A stretch of DNA of 64,000 bases from CADEED01 sp035765415. Lineage in GTDB: Bacteria; Pseudomonadota; Gammaproteobacteria; Steroidobacterales; Steroidobacteraceae. The stretch is taken from the NCBI GenBank assembly GCA_035765415.1, contig DASTXR010000154.1:1-64000 (forward strand), read 5' to 3'. Below are positions 42,172 through 50,756 of this stretch, one piece after another (position 1 is the stretch's first letter; each line of letters starts with the position of its first letter). A program made the translations under genes and the position numbers. The notes beneath the pieces were generated by a model. That model was not told where the DNA came from, ran no database searches, and saw nothing but the letters and a program-made list of their open reading frames with translations.

Positions 42172-43195
42172 GGCCTGCGCTCTCCGCCGGAACCTGTGGT
42201 GCCGATTGCGGCGCCAGCGTCAGCGTCACGGTGAATACCGCACCCTTTCCCTGACCTGCGCTGTGTGCGGCCACGTCACCACCCATGCGGCGCGCGAGTT
42301 GTCGCGCGATCGCAAGCCCGAGGCCCGCGCCATGGGTGACGCCTTCGCCGCTGCCTCGATTGTGCAGATCGAACAGCTTCTCCGCGGTCGCGGGATCGAA
42401 GCCGCGCCCCTGATCGCTGATGTCGAGACGCCATTGCCCATCGCCGGCCGCCGCCGCGATGCGCACGCTGCCGCCTCCATACTTGTGCGCGTTGTCGAGC
42501 AGGTTTTCCAGGATGACTCGCAGTCCGTCGCGATCGCCCAGCACGTGGACGGCATCGATCGCCTGGACTTCGACCGCCCCGCCGCTCGACGTGCGGGCGC
42601 GATGCGCCAGCAGGTCGCCGATGAATTGCGCGGCGTCGATACGCTGCACGCCCTCGCGCGGTTCACGCGTCATGGCGCGCTGGTACGCGAGAATGGTTTC
42701 CGCCAGGTGCTCGAGGCGATCGCACTCGACCTGTCCCAGGTGGATCAGCTCCGCACGCTGCGCTTCCGGAATGCTGCCGAGCGCGAGACTCTGCAGCAGG
42801 CCTTTCACGCCGGCAACGGGCGTCTTGAATTCGTGGCTGGTGAATTGCAGCAGCTTTTCCATGTCCTCGCGTTGTTGCTTGCGGCGCTGTGCGAGCACGA
42901 ACAGCACCACCAGGCTGCCGGACAACATGAGCGCGAGCAGCGTGGACTCACCGACCATCATGAGCTGGCGGCGCTCGTGACGCCGGGTGATTTCGATTTC
43001 GCGCTCGGCCATCTGCCCGGCTGACAACCCCTCTTCGCGTGCGAGCAACCCGCGTTCCAGTGCGAAGTTGGCGTTCAGCTCGCCACGCAACAGGATGGTC
43101 CACCAGAACACCAGCGACGCGGTCGCCACCAGCGTGACGCCGAGCGCGATCAGCTCGGCGCGTTCCGAAAGCCACTGTCGAAGCGGGGATCGCAT
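42164..43195 (-). CDS. Sensor histidine kinase inside the haem operon
   Basis: A 343-residue membrane kinase. The transmembrane helices are about residues 14-36 and 84-103 with a short (~47 residue) periplasmic loop between. The H-box is FTSHEFKTPVAGVKGLLQSL with His121, followed by NLLDNAHKYGGG (N-box), DQGRGFDP and GAGLGLAIARQLARRMGG. The sensor loop contains no recognisable ligand domain. It overlaps the hemL stop by one base and the response-regulator gene by eight, forming a conserved-looking kinase/regulator pair in the middle of haem genes. Confidence 0.9.
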   Translation of the reverse strand: MRSPLRQWLSERAELIALGVTLVATASLVFWWTILLRGELNANFALERGLLAREEGLSAGQMAEREIEITRRHERRQLMMVGESTLLALMLSGSLVVLFVLAQRRKQQREDMEKLLQFTSHEFKTPVAGVKGLLQSLALGSIPEAQRAELIHLGQVECDRLEHLAETILAYQRAMTREPREGVQRIDAAQFIGDLLAHRARTSSGGAVEVQAIDAVHVLGDRDGLRVILENLLDNAHKYGGGSVRIAAAAGDGQWRLDISDQGRGFDPATAEKLFDLHNRGSGEGVTHGAGLGLAIARQLARRMGGDVAAHSAGQGKGAVFTVTLTLAPQSAPQVPAESAGHG

Positions 43196-44532
43196 CAGAC
43201 CGTATCGCTCGTTGCCAGCACTTCCAGGAGTCTATCCACATCGCCGGTGGTGTGAGCCGCGGAGAGGAAACACACCTCGTATGCCGACGGCGGCAGATAG
43301 ACCCCGCGCGACAGCCAGCCGCGATAACGCCGGTGATATTCATTGACCGCCGTCGAGGTGATCGACGAAGCGGCGACGGGCAGCGCCGCCGACGCGTCGA
43401 AGTACGGCCAGACGATGGGCCCGACGCGGGGGAGCTGCGCCTGGGTCCGCAACGCGCCCTTCGCGTAGGCCGCATCGAGGTGCTTGCCCAGCATCTCGAT
43501 GTGCCGGTAGGCGCCGCCTTCGGCGAGCTCGGTCAGCGTGGCGATACCGGCCGCCAGGCATACCGGGTTACCGGCCATGGTGCCCGCCTGGTACACCGGG
43601 CCCAGCGGCGCCAACTGCGCCAGCAGCTCGTGCCGGCCCAGCACCGCCGCCACCGGCAATCCGCCACCGACGATCTTGCCGAGCGTCGTCAGGTCGGGTT
43701 CGATGCCTAACAACTTGTCGTAGCCGTGATAGCCGAAACGGAAGCCGGTGATGACCTCGTCGAAGATGAGGATGGCGCCATGCGCGCGCGTGAGCTCGCG
43801 AAGTTTCTGCAAATATTCCCGCGACTGTTGCAGCAGGCCGTTGTTGGCCGGCAGCGGCTCGATGATGGCCGCCGCGATGTCCTTGCCCTGCTCCCGGAAC
43901 GCCTGCTCGAGCGCGCCGACGTCGCCGAGCGGAATGACCAGCGTATCGGCCGCCACCTGCGCGGGCACACCCGCGCTGTCGGCGAGGCCTTGCGTGATGA
44001 CGCCGCTGCCCGCCTTCACCATCAGCGAGTCCACGTGTCCGTGGTAACAGCCATCGAACTTGAGAATGCGCCGGCGGCCATTGGACGCGCGCGCGATGCG
44101 CACCGCGGTGGCAACGGCCTCGGTGCCACTGACCACGAACCGCACCAGCTTTGCGTACGGGTACGCCGCGAGCACGCGTTCGGCCAGCTCGCCTTCACTG
44201 CGATGCGCGGTGCCGAAAGCCAGACCGTCCGCGGCGGCGCGCTGCACGGCTTCGACCACTCGCGGATGCGCATGTCCGAGGATCAGCGGTCCCCAGGCCA
44301 TGCAGAAATCGAGGTAGCGATTGCCGTCCTCGTCGGTGACATGGGCGCCCGCTGCCTGTTTGAAGAACACCGGCGTGCCGCCCACCTTGCGGAAGGCGCG
44401 AACCGGGCTCGAGACGCCCGCCGGGATCAGCGCTTCAGCGCGCGAGTAGAGGTCGGCCGAGCGGGTGAGCGGAAGCTCTCGAGGCGTCGATGAGCTGGCA
44501 GCCGTCGACGGCTTCGCGGATGAATTGGTCAC
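43195..44532 (-). CDS. hemL: Glutamate-1-semialdehyde 2,1-aminomutase
   Basis: A 445-residue PLP enzyme with an ~17-residue N-terminal extension relative to E. coli HemL (426). It has RSADLYSRAEALIPAGVSSP, GCYHGHVDSLMVKAGSGV, the aspartate in ILIFDEVITGFRFGYHG and the PLP lysine in DLTTLGKIVGGGLPVAA. It makes 5-aminolevulinate from glutamate-1-semialdehyde (C5 pathway). The start is a GTG at 44532 with AAGGA upstream; no ATG, GTG or TTG lies between it and the conserved region. It therefore overlaps the 3' end of hemC by 98 bases. Confidence 0.93.
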   Translation of the reverse strand: MTNSSAKPSTAASSSTPRELPLTRSADLYSRAEALIPAGVSSPVRAFRKVGGTPVFFKQAAGAHVTDEDGNRYLDFCMAWGPLILGHAHPRVVEAVQRAAADGLAFGTAHRSEGELAERVLAAYPYAKLVRFVVSGTEAVATAVRIARASNGRRRILKFDGCYHGHVDSLMVKAGSGVITQGLADSAGVPAQVAADTLVIPLGDVGALEQAFREQGKDIAAAIIEPLPANNGLLQQSREYLQKLRELTRAHGAILIFDEVITGFRFGYHGYDKLLGIEPDLTTLGKIVGGGLPVAAVLGRHELLAQLAPLGPVYQAGTMAGNPVCLAAGIATLTELAEGGAYRHIEMLGKHLDAAYAKGALRTQAQLPRVGPIVWPYFDASAALPVAASSITSTAVNEYHRRYRGWLSRGVYLPPSAYEVCFLSAAHTTGDVDRLLEVLATSDTV

Positions 44533-45400
44533 GTTGCGATCCTTCAATGACTCGTGGCAGGTCGATACTGTGCGCGGCCCAGCCGCGCTCGGTGGCAATT
44601 CCGAGGTGCGCGCGACCGTGAGCCACGTGGCAGCCAAAGGGCGTCGAACAGCCGCCCTCGATGACACGCAGGAAGTCCCGCTCCCAGCGCGTGGCCGCGA
44701 CGCAGTCCGCGTCGGCGAGCATGGCGACGTGGGCTTCGATTTCTTCGTCACCCGCGCGGCACTGCGCCGCCAGCGCTCCCTGCCCGGGCGCGGGAATCCA
44801 CCACTCCGGTGGCAGCTCGACCACCGCGAACGGCGTGAGATCGAGTTTCAGGCGCGTGAGCCCCGCGGCAGCGAGCACGATGGCATCGACCGTTTGACCT
44901 TCCGCGAGCCTGCGCAGGCGCGTGGGCACGTTGCCGCGCAATGGAACCGACACGGCATGGGGCGCGAACTGGCCTAACAAGGCAGTCCGGCGTAATGAAG
45001 AAGCACCGACCCTGGCGCCAGCCGCCAATGGCAGGAGGCCATCGTCGCGCTCCACGTAGAACTCGCGGCGCACCAGCAGCCAGTCGGCCGACGTGGCGCG
45101 CGGCAGGATGGTGCGATTCGAGAGTCCCGCGGGCTCGGCCGTGGGCAGGTCCTTGAGTGAATGCACCACCAGGTCGATGCGACGATCGAGCAGCGCGAGC
45201 TCGAGCTCGCGCGTGAAGAAACCTTTCTCCATCTTGCCGACCAGCAATGGGGACGGGTCGAGGTCGCCGCGCGTGGCGATGACCGTGATCTCCGTCTCCC
45301 ACGTGGGCGCGGGCGCCGCAGCCCGCAGGGAAGCGAGCACCGTGCGTGATTGCCACAACGCCAGGTCACTGCCGCGGCTGCCGATGTTCCTTGCACTCAT
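44435..45400 (-). CDS. hemC: Hydroxymethylbilane synthase (porphobilinogen deaminase)
   Basis: A 321-residue HemC with RGSDLALWQSRTVLASLRAA, HSLKDLPTAEP, RGNVPTRLRRLAEGQTVDAI, and the dipyrromethane cofactor cysteine in VIEGGCSTPFGCHVAHG. It polymerises four porphobilinogen molecules to hydroxymethylbilane. The ATG overlaps the hemA stop by four bases. The last ~30 residues are encoded in DNA shared with the hemL start. Confidence 0.95.
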   Translation of the reverse strand: MSARNIGSRGSDLALWQSRTVLASLRAAAPAPTWETEITVIATRGDLDPSPLLVGKMEKGFFTRELELALLDRRIDLVVHSLKDLPTAEPAGLSNRTILPRATSADWLLVRREFYVERDDGLLPLAAGARVGASSLRRTALLGQFAPHAVSVPLRGNVPTRLRRLAEGQTVDAIVLAAAGLTRLKLDLTPFAVVELPPEWWIPAPGQGALAAQCRAGDEEIEAHVAMLADADCVAATRWERDFLRVIEGGCSTPFGCHVAHGRAHLGIATERGWAAHSIDLPRVIEGSQRDQFIREAVDGCQLIDASRASAHPLGRPLLAR

Positions 45401-46476
45401 GGCGCGTCGCGCCTCGCGGCCGAAATGAACTGGTGAAGCATGGCATTGACCTCGGAGGTCACTTTGCGTGCGCGCTGCGGCGGCATGCCTTCGAGCAATG
45501 CGGGTAGTTTGTTTTGCATGAATTCCGTTCGCATGGCCGTCATCGCCGCGAGTGTGTCGCTCGGCGGCGGTGCGAGCAACGTCTGACAGATCTTCTCCGC
45601 GACACCGGCGCATTCCATTTCCAGAGCGGCGAACTCGGCTTCCGGCAGGATTGCGCCATTGCCGTCCAGCAGTTCGTCGAGCGTCGTGAGCTTCCAGCCG
45701 GGCGCGTCGACGAGTTGCAGCGGGCTGCCGAGATCGAACACGCGCGCGCCGCCGGCGCGTTCCGGCAGGCGCAGCCAGCCCGCGGGAGCGCCGGAACACA
45801 CGATGACATTCGCCGCGCGGCGCACGTACGCTTCGAACGCGCGCATGCTGGCGCGATTGAAGCTTTCCACCGCGGTGAATCCCGCGTCGGCGAGCGCACG
45901 TAACATGGCCTGGCCGATTTCTCCGAGACCGAATACCGCCACCGTCTCGTTGCGGTCCACTCCGGCCAGCCGCTGGATCACCAGCGCCTGCACGCCACCC
46001 GTGCGGCCCTGGGGAAGGATGCGACGTGCGCGGTTGATGAGGTCGCCGACGCCGCGCCATGCGACGTGCAGGCTGCGGCATACGGTGCCACCTTCATGGG
46101 CTTGTTCGAAAGCGCGAATCACCTGGCGCCCGATGGCGTGTTCACCCTGCGCGACGGAGTCGAGCCCGGCAGCCACGCGCAGCAGTCCTCCGACCGCCGC
46201 TGCGCCGTGCCGCACGCGCGGCCTGACGTGATCGGGATTCTCCGCGGCGCCGATGAGCGCGGCGCTGAACAGTTCCGCGGCCCACGAAGGCCGCTCGGAC
46301 GCCAGCAACCATTCGACGCGCGCACAACTCTCGATGCGCACCACGCCGGTGATCTCGCCCGCATCCAGCAGTTGTTTGGACGGACCGCTCGAATCGGAGT
46401 CGAACCCGGCGAGCGCCGCGCGCACCGCCGAGGGCGCCTCGCGATAACTCATGCCGACGAGAGCCAGCGGAATCAT
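45397..46476 (-). CDS. hemA: Divergent glutamyl-tRNA reductase
   Basis: A 359-residue protein, shorter than E. coli GluTR (418). The N-terminal catalytic domain has LALVGMSYREAPSAVRAALA, and Cys51 in VVRIESCARVEWLL aligns with the catalytic cysteine, but the usual TCNRTE is changed to SCARVE. GLDSVAQGEHAIGRQVIRAF corresponds to GLDS-GE-ILGQVK. The NADPH domain (VAVFGLGEIGQAMLRALADA) is present; the C-terminal dimerisation domain is reduced. It reduces glutamyl-tRNA to glutamate-1-semialdehyde, the first C5 step, consistent with hemL in the same operon. Divergence may mean altered regulation by haem. Confidence 0.85.
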   Translation of the reverse strand: MIPLALVGMSYREAPSAVRAALAGFDSDSSGPSKQLLDAGEITGVVRIESCARVEWLLASERPSWAAELFSAALIGAAENPDHVRPRVRHGAAAVGGLLRVAAGLDSVAQGEHAIGRQVIRAFEQAHEGGTVCRSLHVAWRGVGDLINRARRILPQGRTGGVQALVIQRLAGVDRNETVAVFGLGEIGQAMLRALADAGFTAVESFNRASMRAFEAYVRRAANVIVCSGAPAGWLRLPERAGGARVFDLGSPLQLVDAPGWKLTTLDELLDGNGAILPEAEFAALEMECAGVAEKICQTLLAPPPSDTLAAMTAMRTEFMQNKLPALLEGMPPQRARKVTSEVNAMLHQFISAARRDAP

Positions 46477-46483
46477 GGCGGCG

Positions 46484-47518
46484 TCAGTTGAATTCCACGG
46501 CGGTGTCCACCAGTGCCGCCACCGTCTCCGGCGGCGTACCCGGCAGGATGCCGTGACCCAGATTGAGGATGCAGCTGCGGCCGCCCGTCGTCCGCTTCAT
46601 GGTCTCGAGCAGCTCGCGCGTCCGTGAACGAATGACATCGGCGCTGCCTAACAACAGCACCGGATCGATGTTTCCCTGCAGCAGGTGCCGCGGGTAGATG
46701 TCGCGCGCCACCTCCCATTCGGTGCGCCAGTCGAGCGAGAAGCCGGTGACGCCGCTTTCGCCGAGCAGCGTCAGCAGGTGATGCCCGCCGCGCACGAACA
46801 GCAGCGTGGGGACCTTGCGCGCATTGAGCTTTTCGGTGATGCGTTGCAGGGCCGGCAGCGCGAAATCGCGATACTCGTCCGGAGCCAGCAAGCCGCCCCA
46901 GGAGTCGAACAACTGGACCGCATCGGCGCCGGCGTCGACCTGCGCGAGAAGGAGGTCCGCAACGACATCGGCAATCGTATTCAGCGCGCGCTTCGCCAGA
47001 GCGGGATCCCGATGCATGAGCGTGCGGGCCTCGCGGAAGTCATCGCTGCCGCCGCCTTCCACGCAGTACGCGAACAGCGTGAACGGCGCGCCGGCGAACC
47101 CCAGGATTCCGTAGCGGTCCTTGAGCGTGGCTTTCAGGTGCGCGACCGCGCGCGGCAGATAGGCTATGCGGTCGAGCACGCCGTCGAGTTGCCACGCGTC
47201 GAAGTCGGCGCCGGTGCGCAAGGGTTTGGCGATGCGCGGACCTTCGCCCGGGCCGAAGCTGACGCCCAGCCCCATGGCAAGCGGCACCACGAGAATGTCC
47301 GAGAACACGATGGCGGCGTCGAGCTTGTATCGATCGAGCGGCTCGAGCGCTGCGCGGGTAGACAGTTCCGGGTTCTGGCAGACATCCCAGAAACTGTGCT
47401 CGGCGCGAAGCGCGCGATAGCCCGGAAGATAGCGCCCGGCCTGGCGCATCAACCACACCGGCGGGCGGTCGAGCGCGTCGCCGCGAAGTGCCGCCAGAAA
47501 TCGCTCACGCGAATGCAT
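46484..47518 (-). CDS. hemE: Uroporphyrinogen decarboxylase
   Basis: A 344-residue HemE starting MHSRERFLAALRGDALDRPP, with the signature VWLMRQAGRYLPGYR, the second signature around GFAGAPFTLFAYCVEGGGSD, and LLQGNIDPVLLLGS. It decarboxylates uroporphyrinogen III to coproporphyrinogen III. It is the first gene of the nine-gene haem operon; hemA begins seven bases downstream. It is divergent from hemD, with ~110 bases between the two starts. Confidence 0.95.
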   Translation of the reverse strand: MHSRERFLAALRGDALDRPPVWLMRQAGRYLPGYRALRAEHSFWDVCQNPELSTRAALEPLDRYKLDAAIVFSDILVVPLAMGLGVSFGPGEGPRIAKPLRTGADFDAWQLDGVLDRIAYLPRAVAHLKATLKDRYGILGFAGAPFTLFAYCVEGGGSDDFREARTLMHRDPALAKRALNTIADVVADLLLAQVDAGADAVQLFDSWGGLLAPDEYRDFALPALQRITEKLNARKVPTLLFVRGGHHLLTLLGESGVTGFSLDWRTEWEVARDIYPRHLLQGNIDPVLLLGSADVIRSRTRELLETMKRTTGGRSCILNLGHGILPGTPPETVAALVDTAVEFN

Positions 47519-47627
47519 CGTGGATAAACTCCATTGAAATCAAGTGAAAGCGTACGGGCGGCGGGCGCGGCAACTGTCACAGCTATGTCACGCCCAAAGC
47601 GGCCCGCGCAACCCGGGGCTAACATTC

Positions 47628-48398
47628 ATGACGGAGTTCGCGTTGCCCTACACCTGGATCGTCACGAAATCACAGCCACACGCCGACAGCCTGGTCATAC
47701 AGCTGCGCCGGCAGGGGTTCCGTGCGCTCGCGATTTCCTGCATCGAACACCAGTGGCACGACTGGCCTGAATTGCGACGCATCGGCGCCACGGGCGACGC
47801 CCTGCTGTTCGTGACCAGCCGGGCGGCCGCCGCGCGAGTCGACGTGCCGAAAGGCGTCATGGTTGCCGCAATTGCGCCGACCACGTCGGCGACGCTTCAG
47901 GCTCGCGGCATCCACGTCGGGTTATCCGCCCCCGGTGGAGTTCGGGAACTGGCACGGGCTGTCCACGAATCGGCCGCCATTCCGGCCGGCGCCGAGGTTT
48001 TCTACCCCACCAGCGATGCCGCCTTGCGCCAACCGGAACACCTGGCCGCCGTGGCCACGCTGTCCCAGCGCCTGCGCGTGCACACCCAGGCGGTGTATTC
48101 GACGGTGGCTCCCGGCAACCTTGCGCAGGAACTGGCGGCATTGCGCACGCCCGACTCCCCGAGTCCTCCGCCTTTCGGATTCTCCTTCTGGAGCCCGTCG
48201 AGCATCGAGAATTTCGCGAGCGCTCGCGGATTCGAACTGGCGCCGGGCCCGGTCGTACTCATCGGCGGATCCACGATGCGCTGCTGGCGCGAAACCGCGC
48301 CGCCTGCATGGCGGCGCGCCTACAACCATGACGCGGAGACGCCGCTCGAGTGGTCGCTGCGCTTCCTCGAACGCGGCGAGGCGGGCGGCGATAGTTAG
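47628..48398 (+). CDS. hemD: Uroporphyrinogen-III synthase
   Basis: A 256-residue HemD-like protein: ALPYTWIVTKSQPHADSLVI, then GDALLFVTSRAAAARVDVPK, VVPTSDAAL-like EVFYPTSDAALRQPEHL, and FGFSFWSPSSIENFASARGF near the end, the typical 'F.SPSS.E.F' strand. The family is weakly conserved, but the position next to hemE and hemC supports it. It cyclises and isomerises hydroxymethylbilane to uroporphyrinogen III. The start at 47628 gives the standard N-terminal strand; longer in-frame starts lie toward the divergent hemE promoter. It ends four bases from the convergent bacterioferritin gene. Confidence 0.8.
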   Translation: MTEFALPYTWIVTKSQPHADSLVIQLRRQGFRALAISCIEHQWHDWPELRRIGATGDALLFVTSRAAAARVDVPKGVMVAAIAPTTSATLQARGIHVGLSAPGGVRELARAVHESAAIPAGAEVFYPTSDAALRQPEHLAAVATLSQRLRVHTQAVYSTVAPGNLAQELAALRTPDSPSPPPFGFSFWSPSSIENFASARGFELAPGPVVLIGGSTMRCWRETAPPAWRRAYNHDAETPLEWSLRFLERGEAGGDS

Positions 48399-48402
48399 GC
48401 TG

Positions 48403-48861
48403 CTACTTGATGGACCCCGGCTTGCGCATCATCTTGCGGATATCCGCGAGATGCATTTCCTCGGCGGCGATCTGGTCGCGCGCGTATTCCTCGAGCAGGA
48501 TGCTCTTGCCTTCCACGAGCTTTAGCAGCTGGTAGTACGCGTCCAGGCCCTCCTTCTCGTGCTCGTGGGCTTCGATGAGGATTTCGTTCACGTCGTGCTT
48601 GTGCGTCTCGAGCAGCGATCCGATGCTGAGCGAGGGATGCCCGCCGAAAGCGGTGATGTGCTCACCGGCCATCACGGCGTGCGCGTTCGATTCGTTCGAC
48701 TGGTCGCGCAGCCAGGCGACGATCGGGATGCGGTTGTGACCGAAGATCATGAAGCTGTAGTGCATGTAGCGCACCACGCCCGCGAGCTCGAGCTCGAGGA
48801 TCTTGTTCAGACTCGCGAGTACCTGCTTGGTGAGATCGGCTTCCAGGGGTGAGTCGGTCAT
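48403..48861 (-). CDS. Bacterioferritin-like iron storage protein
   Basis: A 152-residue four-helix ferritin. Metal-binding residues are visible in LELELAGVVRYMHYSFMIFG, NESNAHAVMAGEHITAFGGH, EAHEHEKEGLDAYYQLLKLV and IAAEEMHLADIRKMM, giving a complete di-iron ferroxidase set as in bacterioferritins. It oxidises and stores iron in the cytoplasm. AGGAA precedes the ATG at 48861. Placed next to hemD and the haem operon, it fits an iron/haem homeostasis block with the Fur-controlled hemP. Confidence 0.85.
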   Translation of the reverse strand: MTDSPLEADLTKQVLASLNKILELELAGVVRYMHYSFMIFGHNRIPIVAWLRDQSNESNAHAVMAGEHITAFGGHPSLSIGSLLETHKHDVNEILIEAHEHEKEGLDAYYQLLKLVEGKSILLEEYARDQIAAEEMHLADIRKMMRKPGSIK

Positions 48862-48987
48862 GGCGCGTTCCTCTTGTCGGTTCTTCGGATCCAGGGCGTG
48901 CATCCTAGTGCAGCCGCGCGCGGATGTCAGGCATGCGAATGCCAATGCGAATTCCTCGCATTCTGCGCGCTGGCGCGGTGCGGCTAG

Positions 48988-50670
48988 CTACCGGATCAGC
49001 AACAGCGACACGGCTTGTCGGGGAAGCGCAAACGATAGCTGTACGGAACCTCCGACGCGCGCCACGGTGGTTTCCGTTGCGTCGAGCGTCGACAGTTGCG
49101 CCGCGTTGCGCAGCGCGTCGTAGGAAACCTTGTCAGGTGCGATCGGCGATCCCATGCGCTGCCATGCCGCATAGGAATTGCTGTGCTGCTGGTCGATGCG
49201 ATAGTGCGTGACCGCAGGCGTGCCACGCCGCAGGCCCGTGACGTCCAGCTTGATGGTCGCGATCGGCCCGGCCACGTCGTCATCGTGGTAGTGCCAGACC
49301 AGCACAGCGACCACTTCGTCGCTGCGTGTCGCCATGACACCCACGTCCGGCGCGCCGCCAACGCCCTTGGCGAGAATGTCGTCGAGCGGAACCTGGTGCG
49401 AGCTCGTGGCGGGCAGCCGGCGTCCCTGCATCCGGCTGAACATGCGGAACACGTTGAGCACCGGCATGTCGATGCCATTGCTCGCCAGTTGGCGGAATCC
49501 CGCGAAATAAGGCTGGTCCTCGAATTCGAATGCCCAGGTCAGGGCGCCCTGGAGGTTTACGCGATGGCGCGCGGCGAGCTCGTGTTTGCGCGCAAAACTG
49601 GCTGCCGTGTAGCTCGAATACATGGTGCCGTTCCGATAACCGAAGCGCGGTCCCTGGCACGCCGCGCAACCTTCGGGATCGGATTCACCGATGATGATGG
49701 GCTTGCCGGAGAGCGCCGGCCGCGCGGCGATCATCCGGAAGCCGGTGTCGATCGTCGCCAGGTGTGCCTGGATGCCCATGCGCACGTGCCCATCGACGAA
49801 GTTCGGCGCGCCCTTGGCGTGAAAAGCGAGGAAGTCCGTGGGCGTGCCCTGCTCACCCGTCGCGTGGTTAGTTCCCTGCGTGATGTGATCGAGAAAACCT
49901 TCCATGTAGGCGCCGCCGTGGCCGGCGGTGTGCGGGCCGCCAACGCGCGCGGAAGGGAGTGCTCGTCGCACGCCGGCAATTGCGTAGTCGTGCAGCTTGT
50001 AGAACTCCTCGCGCGAAGCTTTCCAGTACGCCGGTCCATTCGGTTCGTTCCAGGTCTCGAACCACCAGCGCCGCACTTCCGCTTCGCCGTAGCGCTGCAC
50101 CAGGTGACGCGTGAGCTCGAAACACAGTTCCGACCAGCGATCGTAGTCGCGCGGCGGATATCCCCAGCCGCCGCTGATCAGGTTGTAGTCGAATCCGGGG
50201 CGCCAGGAATGTTTGTAAGGCACCGACGCGGGCGCCGTGCTCAACGCCTGGGGCATGAAACCGAGCTGCACGAACGGTCGCACGCCGTTCGACAGATAGG
50301 CGTCGAATATCCCGTCGATGACTCGCCAGTCGTAGCGGGGGTTGCCGGCGGCGTCCTCGGTGTAGACGTTGGTGCTGCCCCATTTCAGCGCTGGCGTACC
50401 GTCGCCTGACGACAGCAGATTGTGCGCGCGGAAGTAGACGTCGTCCTTCCTGAGCTGGCCCAGCTCACCCAGCAACTGCCGCCCATCCTTCATGGTGGCG
50501 TAGTTAGGCTCGTCGGCGCCGAAGAAGCGCCAGATCGGCGTCACGTCCCCGCTGGCGCGAGCGGCGCTCACCTCGATGGCGACCTCGAAGCCGTCGGCAG
50601 CGGCAACGGCGCGGGACAGCAGCAGCGCCGCGGCGATGATGGCAAGGAAACGCGGGGTGGCAGGTTTCAT
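48988..50670 (-). CDS. GH39-family glycoside hydrolase
   Basis: A 560-residue exported protein (signal FLAIIAAALLLSRAVAA). The catalytic (beta/alpha)8 barrel has the acid/base glutamate in RRWWFETWNEPNGPAYW (about residue 209) and the nucleophile glutamate in PIIIGESDPEGCAACQG (about residue 328), the GH39 arrangement. A C-terminal beta domain follows (ATIKLDVTGLRRGTPAVTHY). GH39 contains beta-xylosidases, alpha-L-iduronidases and other retaining enzymes; the substrate here may be a pectin or hemicellulose side chain. It lies downstream of a TonB receptor gene but is separated by a terminator. Confidence 0.85.
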   Translation of the reverse strand: MKPATPRFLAIIAAALLLSRAVAAADGFEVAIEVSAARASGDVTPIWRFFGADEPNYATMKDGRQLLGELGQLRKDDVYFRAHNLLSSGDGTPALKWGSTNVYTEDAAGNPRYDWRVIDGIFDAYLSNGVRPFVQLGFMPQALSTAPASVPYKHSWRPGFDYNLISGGWGYPPRDYDRWSELCFELTRHLVQRYGEAEVRRWWFETWNEPNGPAYWKASREEFYKLHDYAIAGVRRALPSARVGGPHTAGHGGAYMEGFLDHITQGTNHATGEQGTPTDFLAFHAKGAPNFVDGHVRMGIQAHLATIDTGFRMIAARPALSGKPIIIGESDPEGCAACQGPRFGYRNGTMYSSYTAASFARKHELAARHRVNLQGALTWAFEFEDQPYFAGFRQLASNGIDMPVLNVFRMFSRMQGRRLPATSSHQVPLDDILAKGVGGAPDVGVMATRSDEVVAVLVWHYHDDDVAGPIATIKLDVTGLRRGTPAVTHYRIDQQHSNSYAAWQRMGSPIAPDKVSYDALRNAAQLSTLDATETTVARVGGSVQLSFALPRQAVSLLLIR

Positions 50671-50707
50671 GGAGCCATTATGGTGGAACCATCACGGCGC
50701 GAAAATG

Positions 50708-50743
50708 AAAAAGGGGCGGACAGACTCGCGCCTGCCCGCCCCT
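50708..50743 (-). terminator. Rho-independent terminator after the second TonB receptor
   Basis: On the minus strand GGGGCGGGCAG (50742-50732) pairs with CTGTCCGCCCC (50723-50713; one G-U pair) across an eight-base loop, followed by TTTTTCATTTTC. It lies 15 bases after the TonB-receptor stop and ~40 bases before the GH39 start, so GH39 is either independently transcribed or expressed by read-through. Confidence 0.85.
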
Positions 50744-50756
50744 GACTCATCTGCGA

